Positions 1-8,776 of a DNA stretch of 64,000 bases are shown piece after piece. The stretch is from assembly GCF_008329965.1 (NCBI RefSeq), contig NZ_CP036150.1:3390439-3454438 (forward strand), read 5' to 3'. Every line of letters begins with the position of its first letter. Within the stretch, counting starts at the first letter, position 1. Position numbers and translations under genes: made by a program. The notes under the pieces were generated by a model that had not been told where the DNA came from, searched no databases, and saw only the letters and a program-made list of their open reading frames with translations. The stretch comes from Oceanispirochaeta crateris. GTDB taxonomy: Bacteria > Spirochaetota > Spirochaetia > DSM-2461.

Positions 1-242
1 AAATTCTGAGAACAGAACTGGATTATGCTATCAAAGCAGAAGAACGGGATATTTTAAAAATGGCCCAGGAAGAAGCTGCCAGAAAAATGCGGGATACTTT
101 GAAGATCCACGATAAAATTAAATTTACATATAAAAAAGAAACGAAAGAGGGTGAAGTCATTACCATTTCTGTGGACAAAGTTCAGGTCCTTGTCAATGGA
201 AAAGACAGAATGACAGTTCCCTACCAGAAAATTCTCAAATAA
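1..242 (+). CDS. C-terminal end of an unidentified protein
   Basis: The reading frame is open from the first base of the window, so this is the 3' end of a gene that starts outside it. The first methionine codon in view, at 60, is probably internal. About 80 residues are visible: a charged, probably helical stretch rich in Glu, Ala, Arg and Lys, then a short beta-rich, lysine-rich tail ending in PYQKILK. The tail could be a small SH3-like barrel, but that is only an impression of the residue pattern. I do not recognise the family. A clear intrinsic terminator follows about 40 bases after the stop. Confidence 0.6.
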   Translation, partial: ILRTELDYAIKAEERDILKMAQEEAARKMRDTLKIHDKIKFTYKKETKEGEVITISVDKVQVLVNGKDRMTVPYQKILK

Positions 243-282
243 CCAATTCTAATATCCAAGAGCCTACACCCTTTGAATTGAC

Positions 283-314
283 TGCCGGATTTTATTGAAT
301 CCGGCATTTTTTTT
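283..314 (+). terminator. Rho-independent terminator
   Basis: A perfect 9-bp stem (283-291 with 298-306) has a 6-base loop and is followed by eight T residues. It ends the transcript of the partial gene at the window start. Confidence 0.9.
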
Positions 315-450
315 GAACCCTCAACATTTAAAGAGGGTTCCTACTTCACTAACTATGCGTTTCAGACCTCCCGCCCCCCCCCTTCACTGGCGGACGTTTG
401 CAGTAGAAAGGTAGGACGATATGAAGATCAAAGTGATTGTCTAAAAGCGA
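315..450. other. Intergenic stretch with second hairpin and C9 run
   Basis: This stretch holds a perfect 8-bp inverted repeat (315-322 with 333-340) without a T run, and a run of nine C at 374-382. There is also a seven-codon open frame starting ATG at 421, preceded by AGGA, that stops at once. It could be the remnant of a gene start. No supported gene was found here. Confidence 0.4.
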
Positions 451-966
451 TCAGGATTGAAGTGACATCTTATCTTGTTCTGCAGTGTCATCTGCATCCC
501 AGGGATAACAGATCCAGGGATCTTTGAAGTTCTTGCCAACAAAGTAATGTTTGATATAAGAGGGAATCTTGTGTTTTTTCTCTTTCTCTTTGTTGTGTAT
601 GACAAGGACTGCAATTTCAGCAGGTTCATGCTTCTGCAGCTCATCGAGGCAAAAGCCGATTGTGGCTCTGGTATCATCCACTTCGTCTACAAGGAGGATC
701 TTTTTCCCCTTGATTTGCTTCTCAGGCTGGTCTAGCCATTGGGTGATGACAGGACTGTCTGTTTGTTTGTCATCCAGGTCATAATAGGCAATACCCACCG
801 TCAAAATTGGTTTGTTCAAGAATGTCTTGGCCATGCGGGCCGGTATGAATCCTCCGGTTCCTATGGCTACCATCAAATCAGGGTCAAACCCTGAATCTTT
901 AACGTCTTTTACCAGGCCTTTAATGGTCTCGTGAATTTGATTATATGTTATGTAGATCTTTTCCAT
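451..966 (-). CDS. Phosphoribosyltransferase (purine type)
   Basis: This 171-residue protein is of the type I phosphoribosyltransferase fold, which moves ribose phosphate from PRPP to a base. The PRPP loop is read as ILLVDEVDDTRAT at about residues 90-102, and an AIGTGGFIPARM segment near 34-45 matches the first binding loop. The tail DPWICYPWD resembles xanthine or hypoxanthine PRTases of the fungal Hpt1/archaeal type, so purine salvage is the likely role; the exact base is not determined. I chose ATG at 966; a TTG three codons upstream would add three residues. Neither start has a clear Shine-Dalgarno site. The gene stands alone, divergent from the lipoprotein at 1065. Confidence 0.85.
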   Translation of the reverse strand: MEKIYITYNQIHETIKGLVKDVKDSGFDPDLMVAIGTGGFIPARMAKTFLNKPILTVGIAYYDLDDKQTDSPVITQWLDQPEKQIKGKKILLVDEVDDTRATIGFCLDELQKHEPAEIAVLVIHNKEKEKKHKIPSYIKHYFVGKNFKDPWICYPWDADDTAEQDKMSLQS

Positions 967-1064
967 GTGCAACAATAAAACAGGAAGCAGGTCTTTGGCA
1001 AGACGATGATGATAGGAAGATGCAGAGACTGGAGAATCCTGAGTAAATTGCCGATAATAGAAGC

Positions 1065-1472
1065 ATGAAAATCCGAATGCTGGTCATATTATCCATGAGT
1101 CTCCTCCTCTTCTCTTCCTGTTCGAAAGAACTGGCAAATTACTCCTATTATAAAAATTTGCCAGAAGTCTCGGGAACAACCCGGGACGATCCCCCTTTAT
1201 TTTATATCATCAAAGTAGATTTGGGTTATGACTGGGGTGATAAAAAAACCCAGTACAGCCTTGCGGATCTAACACCGGTCATCAGCGATGGAATGAGGAA
1301 TCTTTTTAGCAGCAAGAGCGAATTTGACTATACAATTGAGCAGGAAGAGCAGCTCAAGCAGGAAATCATGGACATGGTAAATTCAACGATTCATCGCTAT
1401 GAGAGTTTTAAGAAAGTACCAGGTATCAAAACCGTGGCAATCGTCAAAAAGCAGGTTTTTGAATTTCGCTGA
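1065..1472 (+). CDS. FliL-like lipoprotein
   Basis: This 135-residue protein begins with a lipoprotein signal peptide ending LLFSSC, so Cys19 is the expected lipidated residue. The mature part reads like the periplasmic domain of the flagellar protein FliL: an early strand (FYIIKVDLGYD), a middle region around LADLTPVISDGM, then helix EQLKQEIMDMVN and a last strand near VAIVKKQVFEF. FliL normally has an N-terminal membrane helix, not a lipid anchor, so this would be a lipoprotein variant. Spirochaetes carry periplasmic flagella, which fits. No other flagellar gene lies nearby, and the assignment rests on pattern only. Confidence 0.6.
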   Translation: MKIRMLVILSMSLLLFSSCSKELANYSYYKNLPEVSGTTRDDPPLFYIIKVDLGYDWGDKKTQYSLADLTPVISDGMRNLFSSKSEFDYTIEQEEQLKQEIMDMVNSTIHRYESFKKVPGIKTVAIVKKQVFEFR

Positions 1473-1492
1473 TTTTGATACCGTACTCTCTT

Positions 1493-3037
1493 CTAAATTG
1501 TCCCCGGAATGACAAAATTATTCTTAAAACTGATGTATTTAAAAGGGTGAATATCAAGGACATTTGGATACCATCCCTCCAGGAAGCGCAGATCAATCAG
1601 GTTTAAGGCAGGGGAATGGCTCAGAGGTAACACCTGGGCTGTCATCAGCAGCAGTTTTTCCGCTTCTCCCATCTTTTTATACCGGTCTTCTCCTACAGCC
1701 TCTTCCAGAAGACGGTTGTACTCTTCGCTGCTGAAAGAGGCATCGTTCAGGCTGCTTCCTTCCTGCCACATCTGGAGGAAGGTCATGGGGTCGGCATAGT
1801 CCCCGATCCATGTAATCTGCCCGAGGGTGTAGTCGGCCTCTTTGAGGGATGAGAAGTAGCGGGGAAAGGGAATCTCTTCAATGATGACTTCTGTCACCAG
1901 ATGAGTCTCCCAGCTTTCTTTCATTATTTTAAGATTTTCTGCATCCCCATAGGGCACTCTAATTTTTATGGGAGGCAGTCCCTGTCCTTTGGGGTATCCT
2001 GCTTCTTCCAGGAGGGCCAGCCCTTTTTCCACTTCTTCCTTTTCAATTCCCTTGAATTGAGGATAGTCTGGAATTTCGGGAACAAGGCGGCTTGTCGGTA
2101 GATACTCGCTGTTTCTTATCTTTTCCCAGGGTAACAGGAGCGACAAGCCCGTACGGACTCTTGGATCGTTCCATGGTTTTTCCTGGTTGTTGAAATAAAA
2201 ATAACTGGTGGCGAACAGAGGATGTAGAACTAGACGGTCAGGATCAATCTTTTCGCTTCCCCAACCAGAGACTACCCAGTCCACTTCGTAGAGTCTGAAT
2301 TGTTCCATTAACTCAGAAGAATCTTCGCTGAATTGAATGTTCAGGGTATTGATGCTGACTTTTTCCTTATCCCAGTATTCCGGGTTTACTTCCAACTTCA
2401 TTCTGTTCGTACCGGGCTTGTTTGAAAAACGATAAGGGCCGTTTACAGGAATTGTCTCTTCGTCCCACCAGGAACTTCTGTCATTCAGGCTAGGATGAAT
2501 CGGAACAAAGCTGTAATGGCAGAGGATCTGGAGAAAATAAGGAACCCTCTTTTCCAGATGAACGATCAGGGTCTGATCGTCGGGGACCTCAACGCCAAAG
2601 TCTTTTTCGAGACCCTTGCCGGTTCTATAGTTCCTGGCACCTTTTATAACATCCAGTAAGGAGGCATAATCTGCTTTTTTACCGGGGGTCAGAAGCTTCA
2701 CCCAGGAAGTTCTGATGTCTGAGGCTCTTAGAGAATCTCCATTGCTCCAGGTCAAACCGTCCCTTAAGTGAAAGGTGTAGACCAGGCCGTCGTCGGAAAT
2801 CTCCCAGGTTTCAGCCATTCCCGGTTCGGGATGCAGTGTGACCGGCTGATACGACACGAGCCCCTCATAAAGGGCTGTAAAAATCTGTGCTTCAGCCGTG
2901 GTATACCCCAGCTGCGGATTCAACGAGATTGAAGAGGGTGAAAAATTTATTGTGAATTCCGACTGATCATTGGCTGAGAGAAAGGTTCCACTCAGGGTAA
3001 ACAGGATAAGAAACAGAGTCATCATTTTTTTCTGCAC
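1493..3037 (-). CDS. Oligopeptide ABC transporter substrate-binding protein
   Basis: This 514-residue periplasmic solute-binding protein belongs to family 5 (OppA/DppA). The N-terminal signal peptide ends near LSGTFLSA. Family signatures follow: PSSISLNPQLGYT, an ALYEGLV segment, AETWEISDDGLVYTFHLRDG and LTWSNGDSLRASDIRTSW. Such proteins capture oligopeptides for an ABC permease, but no permease or ATPase gene is nearby, so this is an orphan binding protein. The start is GTG at 3037, supported by a GGAG six bases upstream that lies inside the last codons of the receiver-domain gene. The two genes are therefore probably translationally coupled. Confidence 0.88.
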   Translation of the reverse strand: MQKKMMTLFLILFTLSGTFLSANDQSEFTINFSPSSISLNPQLGYTTAEAQIFTALYEGLVSYQPVTLHPEPGMAETWEISDDGLVYTFHLRDGLTWSNGDSLRASDIRTSWVKLLTPGKKADYASLLDVIKGARNYRTGKGLEKDFGVEVPDDQTLIVHLEKRVPYFLQILCHYSFVPIHPSLNDRSSWWDEETIPVNGPYRFSNKPGTNRMKLEVNPEYWDKEKVSINTLNIQFSEDSSELMEQFRLYEVDWVVSGWGSEKIDPDRLVLHPLFATSYFYFNNQEKPWNDPRVRTGLSLLLPWEKIRNSEYLPTSRLVPEIPDYPQFKGIEKEEVEKGLALLEEAGYPKGQGLPPIKIRVPYGDAENLKIMKESWETHLVTEVIIEEIPFPRYFSSLKEADYTLGQITWIGDYADPMTFLQMWQEGSSLNDASFSSEEYNRLLEEAVGEDRYKKMGEAEKLLLMTAQVLPLSHSPALNLIDLRFLEGWYPNVLDIHPFKYISFKNNFVIPGTI

Positions 3038-3040
3038 TAG

Positions 3041-3394
3041 TTACTCCAGATATGTATTGAGAAGAGATTCATAGTCCTTGTTTTTTACGGGTTTGACCAG
3101 AACGCGGTCAAAGCCGGTTTCTTTCAGCAGAGGCACTGCTTCGTCATCACTTGTGATGGCAACCAGGGGTGTATGCCTGTCTTTCTGCCGGATTTTTTCA
3201 GCTACAATATCCCCATTGTAACCTGGCATGTATTGATCCAGGATCACCAGGTCAGGAGATTCTTTCCGATAGAGTTCCAGTGCCTGAAGACCATCTTCTG
3301 CTAGAATACATTGATAGTTCAATTTTCCGCAGATAATCTCCAGAATCTTTCTATTTGTGAACTCATCTTCAGCATATAGGACTTTCTTCATCAT
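3041..3394 (-). CDS. Single-domain response regulator (CheY-like)
   Basis: This 117-residue stand-alone receiver domain has the expected active site: acidic pair Glu9-Asp10, phospho-acceptor Asp53 in LVILDQYMPG, Thr81 in AITSDD and Lys101 in LVKPV. It has no output domain, so it must act by protein contact or pass phosphate along a relay. A GAGG lies eight bases upstream of the first of two adjacent ATG codons. The stop codon is three bases from the start of the peptide-binding protein gene, so the two form an operon. No histidine kinase gene is adjacent, so its partner is unknown. Confidence 0.9.
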   Translation of the reverse strand: MMKKVLYAEDEFTNRKILEIICGKLNYQCILAEDGLQALELYRKESPDLVILDQYMPGYNGDIVAEKIRQKDRHTPLVAITSDDEAVPLLKETGFDRVLVKPVKNKDYESLLNTYLE

Positions 3395-3436
3395 AGATCA
3401 AACCTCACTGTATTATCCCACGTTACAGGAACTACT

Positions 3437-4387
3437 TCAACTTTTATGATTAAATAGATTCGGTATGCCTTGAAATAACCCCTCTGCTTCAGTTTTTATG
3501 CTTTGCAGCAGGGATGAAAATGAAGGGGGTAAACCATCCTTTACCATCTGAAAATTCCTTTCAGCCTGAGATCTGTTTCTAACGCCCAACAGGACCGTAT
3601 CGGCTGACAGATGATTCAATGTGAACAACGCGACGGCCTGTTCCAGAGGGATACCTGTCCTGCTGCTCTCCTCAAGGAGTCTTTGCAGCCATGGCCTGAT
3701 TCTTTCAATGATATCCTCCCTGTAGAGGATCATTTTATGCCTGTAGCCTTCGTGGTTTCGGTCCAGATGATCCATTCCACTTTCTGTCAGTATACCCTGT
3801 GCCAGAACACCGTAGGGAATAAAGCCTATATTTCTTTTTGAAAGATAGGGGAGCAGCTTTTGCTCAAGGGCAGACCAGAACAGGTTGTATCCGCCCTGAT
3901 ATACATCGATAGAGCCCGCTCCTTCGAGTAGTTTCATCTGGTCAACTGTAAAATTACTGACACCAATAGCTCTTATTTTCCCTTCCTGACGCAAGGATTC
4001 CAGCATTTCCATTCCGGGACGCATATCGACCCCGCTCAAAGGCCAGTGTATGTAAAAAATATCAATATAGTCGGTGAGGAGGCGTCTCAGACTTGTTTCT
4101 AGACTGGTTTTCATCTTTTCCGGGGTCGTGTAAAACGCCTTGGTTCCGAGGATGATCTCAGAACGGAACTTCTTGATTTGCTGTCCTATCAACTGTTCTG
4201 AACGACCTTTTCCATAAACAGGAGCAGTGTCAAAATAGTTCACATTCATAGCCAAAGCTCGATGGATAGCACGGACGGAATCGTGATGACTTTGGGGACC
4301 CCAATACTCACCACCCAGAGCCCAGGCTCCAAAACTGAGAGGCGATAATCCGGGGATTTTTTTCAAGAGTCTACTTTTGCTATTCAT
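3437..4387 (-). CDS. Aldo/keto reductase
   Basis: This NAD(P)H-dependent oxidoreductase has the AKR TIM-barrel fold. The catalytic tetrad can be read: Asp and Tyr in NYFDTAPVYGKGRSE, Lys in ILGTKAFY and His in IFYIHWPL. The late VLLGVRNRSQAERNF segment matches the cofactor-binding end of YajO/YghZ-like members. I chose ATG at 4387 (316 residues), because the 31 residues that an earlier start would add do not resemble the family. The substrate cannot be told from sequence. It is transcribed in the same direction as the receiver-domain gene 42 bases downstream, but may have its own promoter. Confidence 0.88.
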   Translation of the reverse strand: MNSKSRLLKKIPGLSPLSFGAWALGGEYWGPQSHHDSVRAIHRALAMNVNYFDTAPVYGKGRSEQLIGQQIKKFRSEIILGTKAFYTTPEKMKTSLETSLRRLLTDYIDIFYIHWPLSGVDMRPGMEMLESLRQEGKIRAIGVSNFTVDQMKLLEGAGSIDVYQGGYNLFWSALEQKLLPYLSKRNIGFIPYGVLAQGILTESGMDHLDRNHEGYRHKMILYREDIIERIRPWLQRLLEESSRTGIPLEQAVALFTLNHLSADTVLLGVRNRSQAERNFQMVKDGLPPSFSSLLQSIKTEAEGLFQGIPNLFNHKS

Positions 4388-4591
4388 GGTCGTTCTCTTT
4401 CTATATATCATCAATTTTCCATCAATTCCATGAAATAGTTCGTATTTCTTTCTATATTGGAGAATTCCTGTCTTGAGCAAAGACTCTTTTTTACATAACT
4501 ATTTCAAGACTATTCAAGACTTCAGAAAATGAAGCATTTAAATATATGGTCCTCACATCAATTTTTCAGGGCCTAGACTATTGGGAGACTA

Positions 4592-5293
4592 ATGAAATTA
4601 CTCAGAATTATTTATTTCAGCTGGATTGTTTTACTGCTTTCTGGTTGTTCAAGTCATAAGAATGCCGATTCGGAACAGGCTGAATTGACCCTTGATCAGT
4701 ACGAATCTTATTTGAAGAGTGCCGTGTACGGAACAATGAATCAGGTGAATGAAGACCCTGCTCTGACGAGAGAAAGACACATAGAGTATTTTACGATTGT
4801 CACTGGAAACAGGAAGATTGCTAAAACCATCTATGATGAAGCCGTAAAGTACAATATTTCACCGGAATTAGCCTTTGCTCTGGTTTTCTCAGAAAGCGGT
4901 TTTGATCCGAATGCCGTCAATGTGAACGACAATTCCGTCGATAGAGGTCTGTTTCAGCTGAATTCCAAGTCCTTCCCCAATCTCAAGGAAGCAGACTTCT
5001 TCAAGCCAGAAATCAATATTCCTTTAGGAATTGCCTATTTGCGGTACTGCCTGGACATGGGAGGCAATGAGGTCGCAGCCCTGGCTATGTATAATGCAGG
5101 ACCAAATCGTGTTAAAGACAGCCGTACACCCAAAATGACCCTGGATTATATTGCTAAAATCCAGGATTTACGCATCAGTTTGGAAGAGGGGATCATACCC
5201 GATGAATTTGATTCCACAGTGGTTCCAATTCCGGATATTAAATCCATTAAGAATGTAACTCTCCTTATGGAACAAAGCGGAAAAATAAACTAA
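4592..5293 (+). CDS. Lytic transglycosylase, lipoprotein
   Basis: This 233-residue lipoprotein has a signal peptide ending LLLSGC, with Cys19 as the lipidated residue. Residues from about 90 onward form an SLT (lysozyme-like) domain. The catalytic Glu lies in VFSESGFDPNAV, followed by GLFQLN and the LAMYNAGPNRV motif. Enzymes of this family cut the glycan strands of peptidoglycan, so it should act on the cell wall from a lipid anchor. It sits nine bases upstream of the DAHP synthase/prephenate dehydratase gene and may be co-transcribed with it, although the functions are unrelated. Confidence 0.9.
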   Translation: MKLLRIIYFSWIVLLLSGCSSHKNADSEQAELTLDQYESYLKSAVYGTMNQVNEDPALTRERHIEYFTIVTGNRKIAKTIYDEAVKYNISPELAFALVFSESGFDPNAVNVNDNSVDRGLFQLNSKSFPNLKEADFFKPEINIPLGIAYLRYCLDMGGNEVAALAMYNAGPNRVKDSRTPKMTLDYIAKIQDLRISLEEGIIPDEFDSTVVPIPDIKSIKNVTLLMEQSGKIN

Positions 5294-5302
5294 GATGTCG
5301 CC

Positions 5303-7213
5303 ATGATTATAGTTCTAAAAAATAATGTCAAAGATGCTGAAAAAAAGCATATTCAGGAATATTTGGAGTCCAGAGGCCTTAAGGTTAGGGAAATCATCGG
5401 AGAAAAAGAAACTGTTTTAGGGGCTGTAGGCTCAGTTTCTATCGATTTTAGACAGATTGAGCTCCTTCCCGGAGTCTCTCAGGTTATACCCATTTCAAAA
5501 CCCTATAAACTGGCGTCCAGGGAACTTCAAAAAGAGGATACAATCTTTGACATTGGACCTGTGACCATCGGAGGAAACAGAGTCGTCGTCATAGCGGGGC
5601 CCTGTGCGGTAGAGTCTCGTGAACAAATCATAGAATCGGCCCTGGCTGTCAAAAAAGCTGGAGCGGTCATCCTGAGAGGGGGTGCCTTTAAACCCCGAAC
5701 CTCTCCCTACTCCTTTCAGGGGCTGGGAGAAGAGGGTTGTCGCTACCTGAAAGAAGCCGGTGAGCTCACGGGTATGCCAGTTGCTACTGAAATCGTCTCG
5801 CCCAATGATGCAGATATGATGAAAGAATATATTGATATCTTTCAGATTGGCGCTCGGAATATGCAGAATTTTGAGCTTCTTAAGAAAGTTGGATCTATGG
5901 GAATGCCGGTCATACTCAAAAGGGGCATGTCTGCCACCATAGAGGAATGGCTTATGGCTGCCGAATACCTTTTGTCATCTGGAACAGAAAAGGTCATCCT
6001 CTGTGAAAGGGGTATTCGAACATTTGAAACCATGACCAGGAATACACTGGATCTTTCGGCCATCCCCGTCGTTCAGAAACTCAGCCACTTGCCCGTCATT
6101 GTTGACCCCTCTCATGGTACGGGTCTGAGGGATAAGGTCCTCCCCATGGCATTAGCCGGTGTGGCTGCAGGGGCTAATGGGCTTATCATTGAAGTTCACC
6201 CGGACCCGGAAAAGGCCAGCTCTGACGGTCCACAATCCCTTTACCCAGAACAGTTTGAAAAACTCATGTGCGACCTAGAGACTCTCAGTTCTGTTGTTGG
6301 CAAGGAAGTTTCACGTATTCCTGATAAAAGGCATCAGGCTCTCGCTGCAGGTGTTCGAGCCGCCGGAATCCTCTCTGGAGCTAAAGAGAGCAAGCCCAAG
6401 GCTGCTTTTCAGGGAATCCATGGCGCCTATAGTGAATTGGCTGTGAAAACATATTTTCAAGGTTCTGATGTAGAGGCCGTTCCTGTCCCTCATTTTGCCG
6501 ATATTTTCCGTTCTGTCTTATCCGGAGATGCAGATTGGGGCATTGTTCCCCTTGAAAACTCCGTGGCTGGTTCAATTTTGGAAAGCTATGATCTGCTCTA
6601 CCGCTATCCCGATTTGAGTATTTGCGGGGAGATCAAAGTCCGGGTAAGGCATAATCTCCTGGCGAGTCCAGGGACAAAGCTGGAGGATATTAAAAAGGTT
6701 TATTCCCATCCACAAGCACTTTCACAATGTGCAGGATATCTGGAGAAAAGAGGAATAGAAGCGGTTTCATTCTATGATACCGCAGGGGCGGCTTCCTTTG
6801 TTTCAAAGGAAAATAATCCAGCCATTGGAGCTATTGCAGGGGTGGATGCCGCAGGGTATTACGGCCTGGAATCTCTGGCAGACGGGATTGAAACGAATCC
6901 TCATAATTATACAAGGTTCGCGGTTGTTGTCAGAAATGATATGGTGGATCGTGAGAGCCCTATAAACAAGGCTTCTCTCGTCTTCTCAACGCCCGATGAG
7001 GCCGGTTCTCTCTCTTCGTGCCTCTCTATTTTTTCTGAATATCATCTTAATATGAAAAAGCTGGAGTCCCGGCCGATTCATGGCAAACCCTGGTCCTATA
7101 TGTTTTATGTGGATCTGGATATTCCCGAAGACCGCTCATTGTTTGAACAGGCTGTTAAGAAAATTACCGGTTTGGCAGAAGATTTCAGGATTTTGGGACT
7201 CTATCAGAGTTAA
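5303..7213 (+). CDS. Fused DAHP synthase / prephenate dehydratase
   Basis: One 636-residue chain carries two enzymes of phenylalanine synthesis. Residues 1-75 are a ferredoxin-like regulatory domain of the type I-beta DAHP synthase class. Residues about 76-340 are the synthase barrel, with AGPCAVES, LRGGAFKPRTSPYSFQG, LLKRGMSATIEEW and VDPSHGTG. Residues about 368-550 are prephenate dehydratase, with FQGIHGAYSE, GIVPLENSVAGSI, YSHPQALSQC and HNYTRFAVV. The last 80 residues are an ACT domain with the ESRP motif typical of phenylalanine feedback control. No chorismate mutase domain is present. The join thus links the first shikimate step with a late phenylalanine step, and both ends carry regulatory folds. 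No sequence feature suggests an assembly artefact: the frame is open throughout. Confidence 0.93.
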   Translation: MIIVLKNNVKDAEKKHIQEYLESRGLKVREIIGEKETVLGAVGSVSIDFRQIELLPGVSQVIPISKPYKLASRELQKEDTIFDIGPVTIGGNRVVVIAGPCAVESREQIIESALAVKKAGAVILRGGAFKPRTSPYSFQGLGEEGCRYLKEAGELTGMPVATEIVSPNDADMMKEYIDIFQIGARNMQNFELLKKVGSMGMPVILKRGMSATIEEWLMAAEYLLSSGTEKVILCERGIRTFETMTRNTLDLSAIPVVQKLSHLPVIVDPSHGTGLRDKVLPMALAGVAAGANGLIIEVHPDPEKASSDGPQSLYPEQFEKLMCDLETLSSVVGKEVSRIPDKRHQALAAGVRAAGILSGAKESKPKAAFQGIHGAYSELAVKTYFQGSDVEAVPVPHFADIFRSVLSGDADWGIVPLENSVAGSILESYDLLYRYPDLSICGEIKVRVRHNLLASPGTKLEDIKKVYSHPQALSQCAGYLEKRGIEAVSFYDTAGAASFVSKENNPAIGAIAGVDAAGYYGLESLADGIETNPHNYTRFAVVVRNDMVDRESPINKASLVFSTPDEAGSLSSCLSIFSEYHLNMKKLESRPIHGKPWSYMFYVDLDIPEDRSLFEQAVKKITGLAEDFRILGLYQS

Positions 7214-7226
7214 ATTCGCGGATCGT

Positions 7227-7247
7227 CCCGGGGAGGCTCTCCCCGGG
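7227..7247. other. GC-rich hairpin between convergent genes
   Basis: A perfect 9-bp inverted repeat (7227-7235 with 7239-7247) with a 3-base loop sits between two converging genes. It lacks a T run on either strand, so it is not a typical intrinsic terminator. It may stabilise the 3' ends of both messages. Confidence 0.5.
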
Positions 7248-7269
7248 GAAGATTTATGGAGTCTTGTTT

Positions 7270-8688
7270 CTATGCGTCGGGGTCAATACCCAGGGCCCTG
7301 AGCTGTTCCATTTCTTCTAATTGAACCTGATACTCCTTGAGCCCCGCAATGACCCTGCCGACAATCATTTTCATCTGTTGTAATTCGGCCTTGAATCCCT
7401 TCATCTTACTCTTGATGTCTGTATCTGCCTCTTCTTTGAAAAACCGTTCCAGAGCGGCCAGTCTGTTGATGATCTTTTTCAGCTCCTGCTGATTCTTCTC
7501 CAGGAAATCTTCCAATTGTGGCAGTTCTGATTCGGCGGCTCTCAAATAGCTTGTGCTGGAGGTATTATTCAGGTTTTTATAGAAATTGGCCTTCATTCTG
7601 ATCCAGTTCAGGTAGGATGTGAAGTTCAGCTTTTCTCTGCTTTTGCCCTTACCGCCGACATTGGTGTTTATCTCATAAAAAATTTCATTTTTATTTCTCA
7701 TGACCCGCTGGAACCAGCGGGATAGTTTTTGTGTCAGGGTTTTGAGGTTTTCATCCAGAATATGAGAGTTGTCATCCAGTCGGATGATGATTGTCTCAAG
7801 AGGTATGTAGACCTTGGCTAGATCTCTTGTGATCTGAAGAAGGTCTTTTTTCATATCTGCTGATTTGTCTATTTTCTTTTTCTTGACAATTTTTTCTTTC
7901 ACCTCTAATGATCTTAGAACACTTTCCTGAAGGGATTCTGAGCGGGGTGAGTAGTCTTCCTGGAGAATCTCTTCCACCAGATCCTTAAAATAGGGTGCTC
8001 CTTCCCATTTTACCGGGAATTCAAATTTGATGGCCTGAAGTGTTCCAGAAAGGTCTTTGCTGATCCTCGCAGGATCCAAAACCATATTGCTTAAGACATT
8101 CATCCGGCATTGAAGCTTGTAATTCTGGCGGGAATACTGGGCAATCTTTTTAAGGAGGGCTTTAATTGATTTCTGAAGATCCTTGAGGACATTGATGGAG
8201 TTGAGCATTATGTTGAGAGCTAAAGTATCTCCTGTTTGCTTTATCTTCTCGAGATAAAGAGAGAGGTTCCGTGTCATCAAATGCGCCGAGTTGGCAGAAA
8301 GCTCATTCCAGTGAAAGTAGTCAATGAGGGAGAGCATATTCTTGATTCCCCTCAGGTTGAGAGTTTCAGGGCTCATGAAGAAAAAGTTATTCAAAAAATC
8401 AAGCTGTCCGCTGTATTCCTGAAGACGCAGATTCATCTGTATAAACATCTCCGATTCTGCAAAAGGATCTGCGGGGGGCGCTTTCAGGTCTGAAATTTTC
8501 TGTTCATAATCATACTGATCTTCTTGTATCAGACCTTTTTCGAGGAAGACCTTGAATATGCCGGTGAAGGCAGACTGAAAGGTGCGGCATTGGGCTTTCA
8601 ATTCTGGAATTTCCTCTTTGACCAGAACCCCGGCTTTTGCCACCAAGGCTTTATCAAGTTCGGCTATGAAAAATTCTGTTTGACTCAT
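7270..8688 (-). CDS. Conserved-looking coiled-coil protein, unknown function
   Basis: This 472-residue protein has no signal peptide and no membrane segment, so it is probably cytoplasmic. It is rich in Leu, Lys, Glu and Gln with long heptad-like helices, most clearly in the last 100 residues (LPQLEDFLEKNQQELKKII onward). A lysine cluster EKIVKKKKIDKS lies near the middle. The helical architecture suggests a structural or scaffolding part. I do not recognise a family. It is divergent from the DUF4416 gene. Confidence 0.7.
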   Translation of the reverse strand: MSQTEFFIAELDKALVAKAGVLVKEEIPELKAQCRTFQSAFTGIFKVFLEKGLIQEDQYDYEQKISDLKAPPADPFAESEMFIQMNLRLQEYSGQLDFLNNFFFMSPETLNLRGIKNMLSLIDYFHWNELSANSAHLMTRNLSLYLEKIKQTGDTLALNIMLNSINVLKDLQKSIKALLKKIAQYSRQNYKLQCRMNVLSNMVLDPARISKDLSGTLQAIKFEFPVKWEGAPYFKDLVEEILQEDYSPRSESLQESVLRSLEVKEKIVKKKKIDKSADMKKDLLQITRDLAKVYIPLETIIIRLDDNSHILDENLKTLTQKLSRWFQRVMRNKNEIFYEINTNVGGKGKSREKLNFTSYLNWIRMKANFYKNLNNTSSTSYLRAAESELPQLEDFLEKNQQELKKIINRLAALERFFKEEADTDIKSKMKGFKAELQQMKMIVGRVIAGLKEYQVQLEEMEQLRALGIDPDA

Positions 8689-8776
8689 ACTGGCTATTAT
8701 TAACGAATATGGCTAAAGTAACAATATAAATTATTATGTCTGCGGCAATGTCCGAATCAATGACAGGAGTATTATC

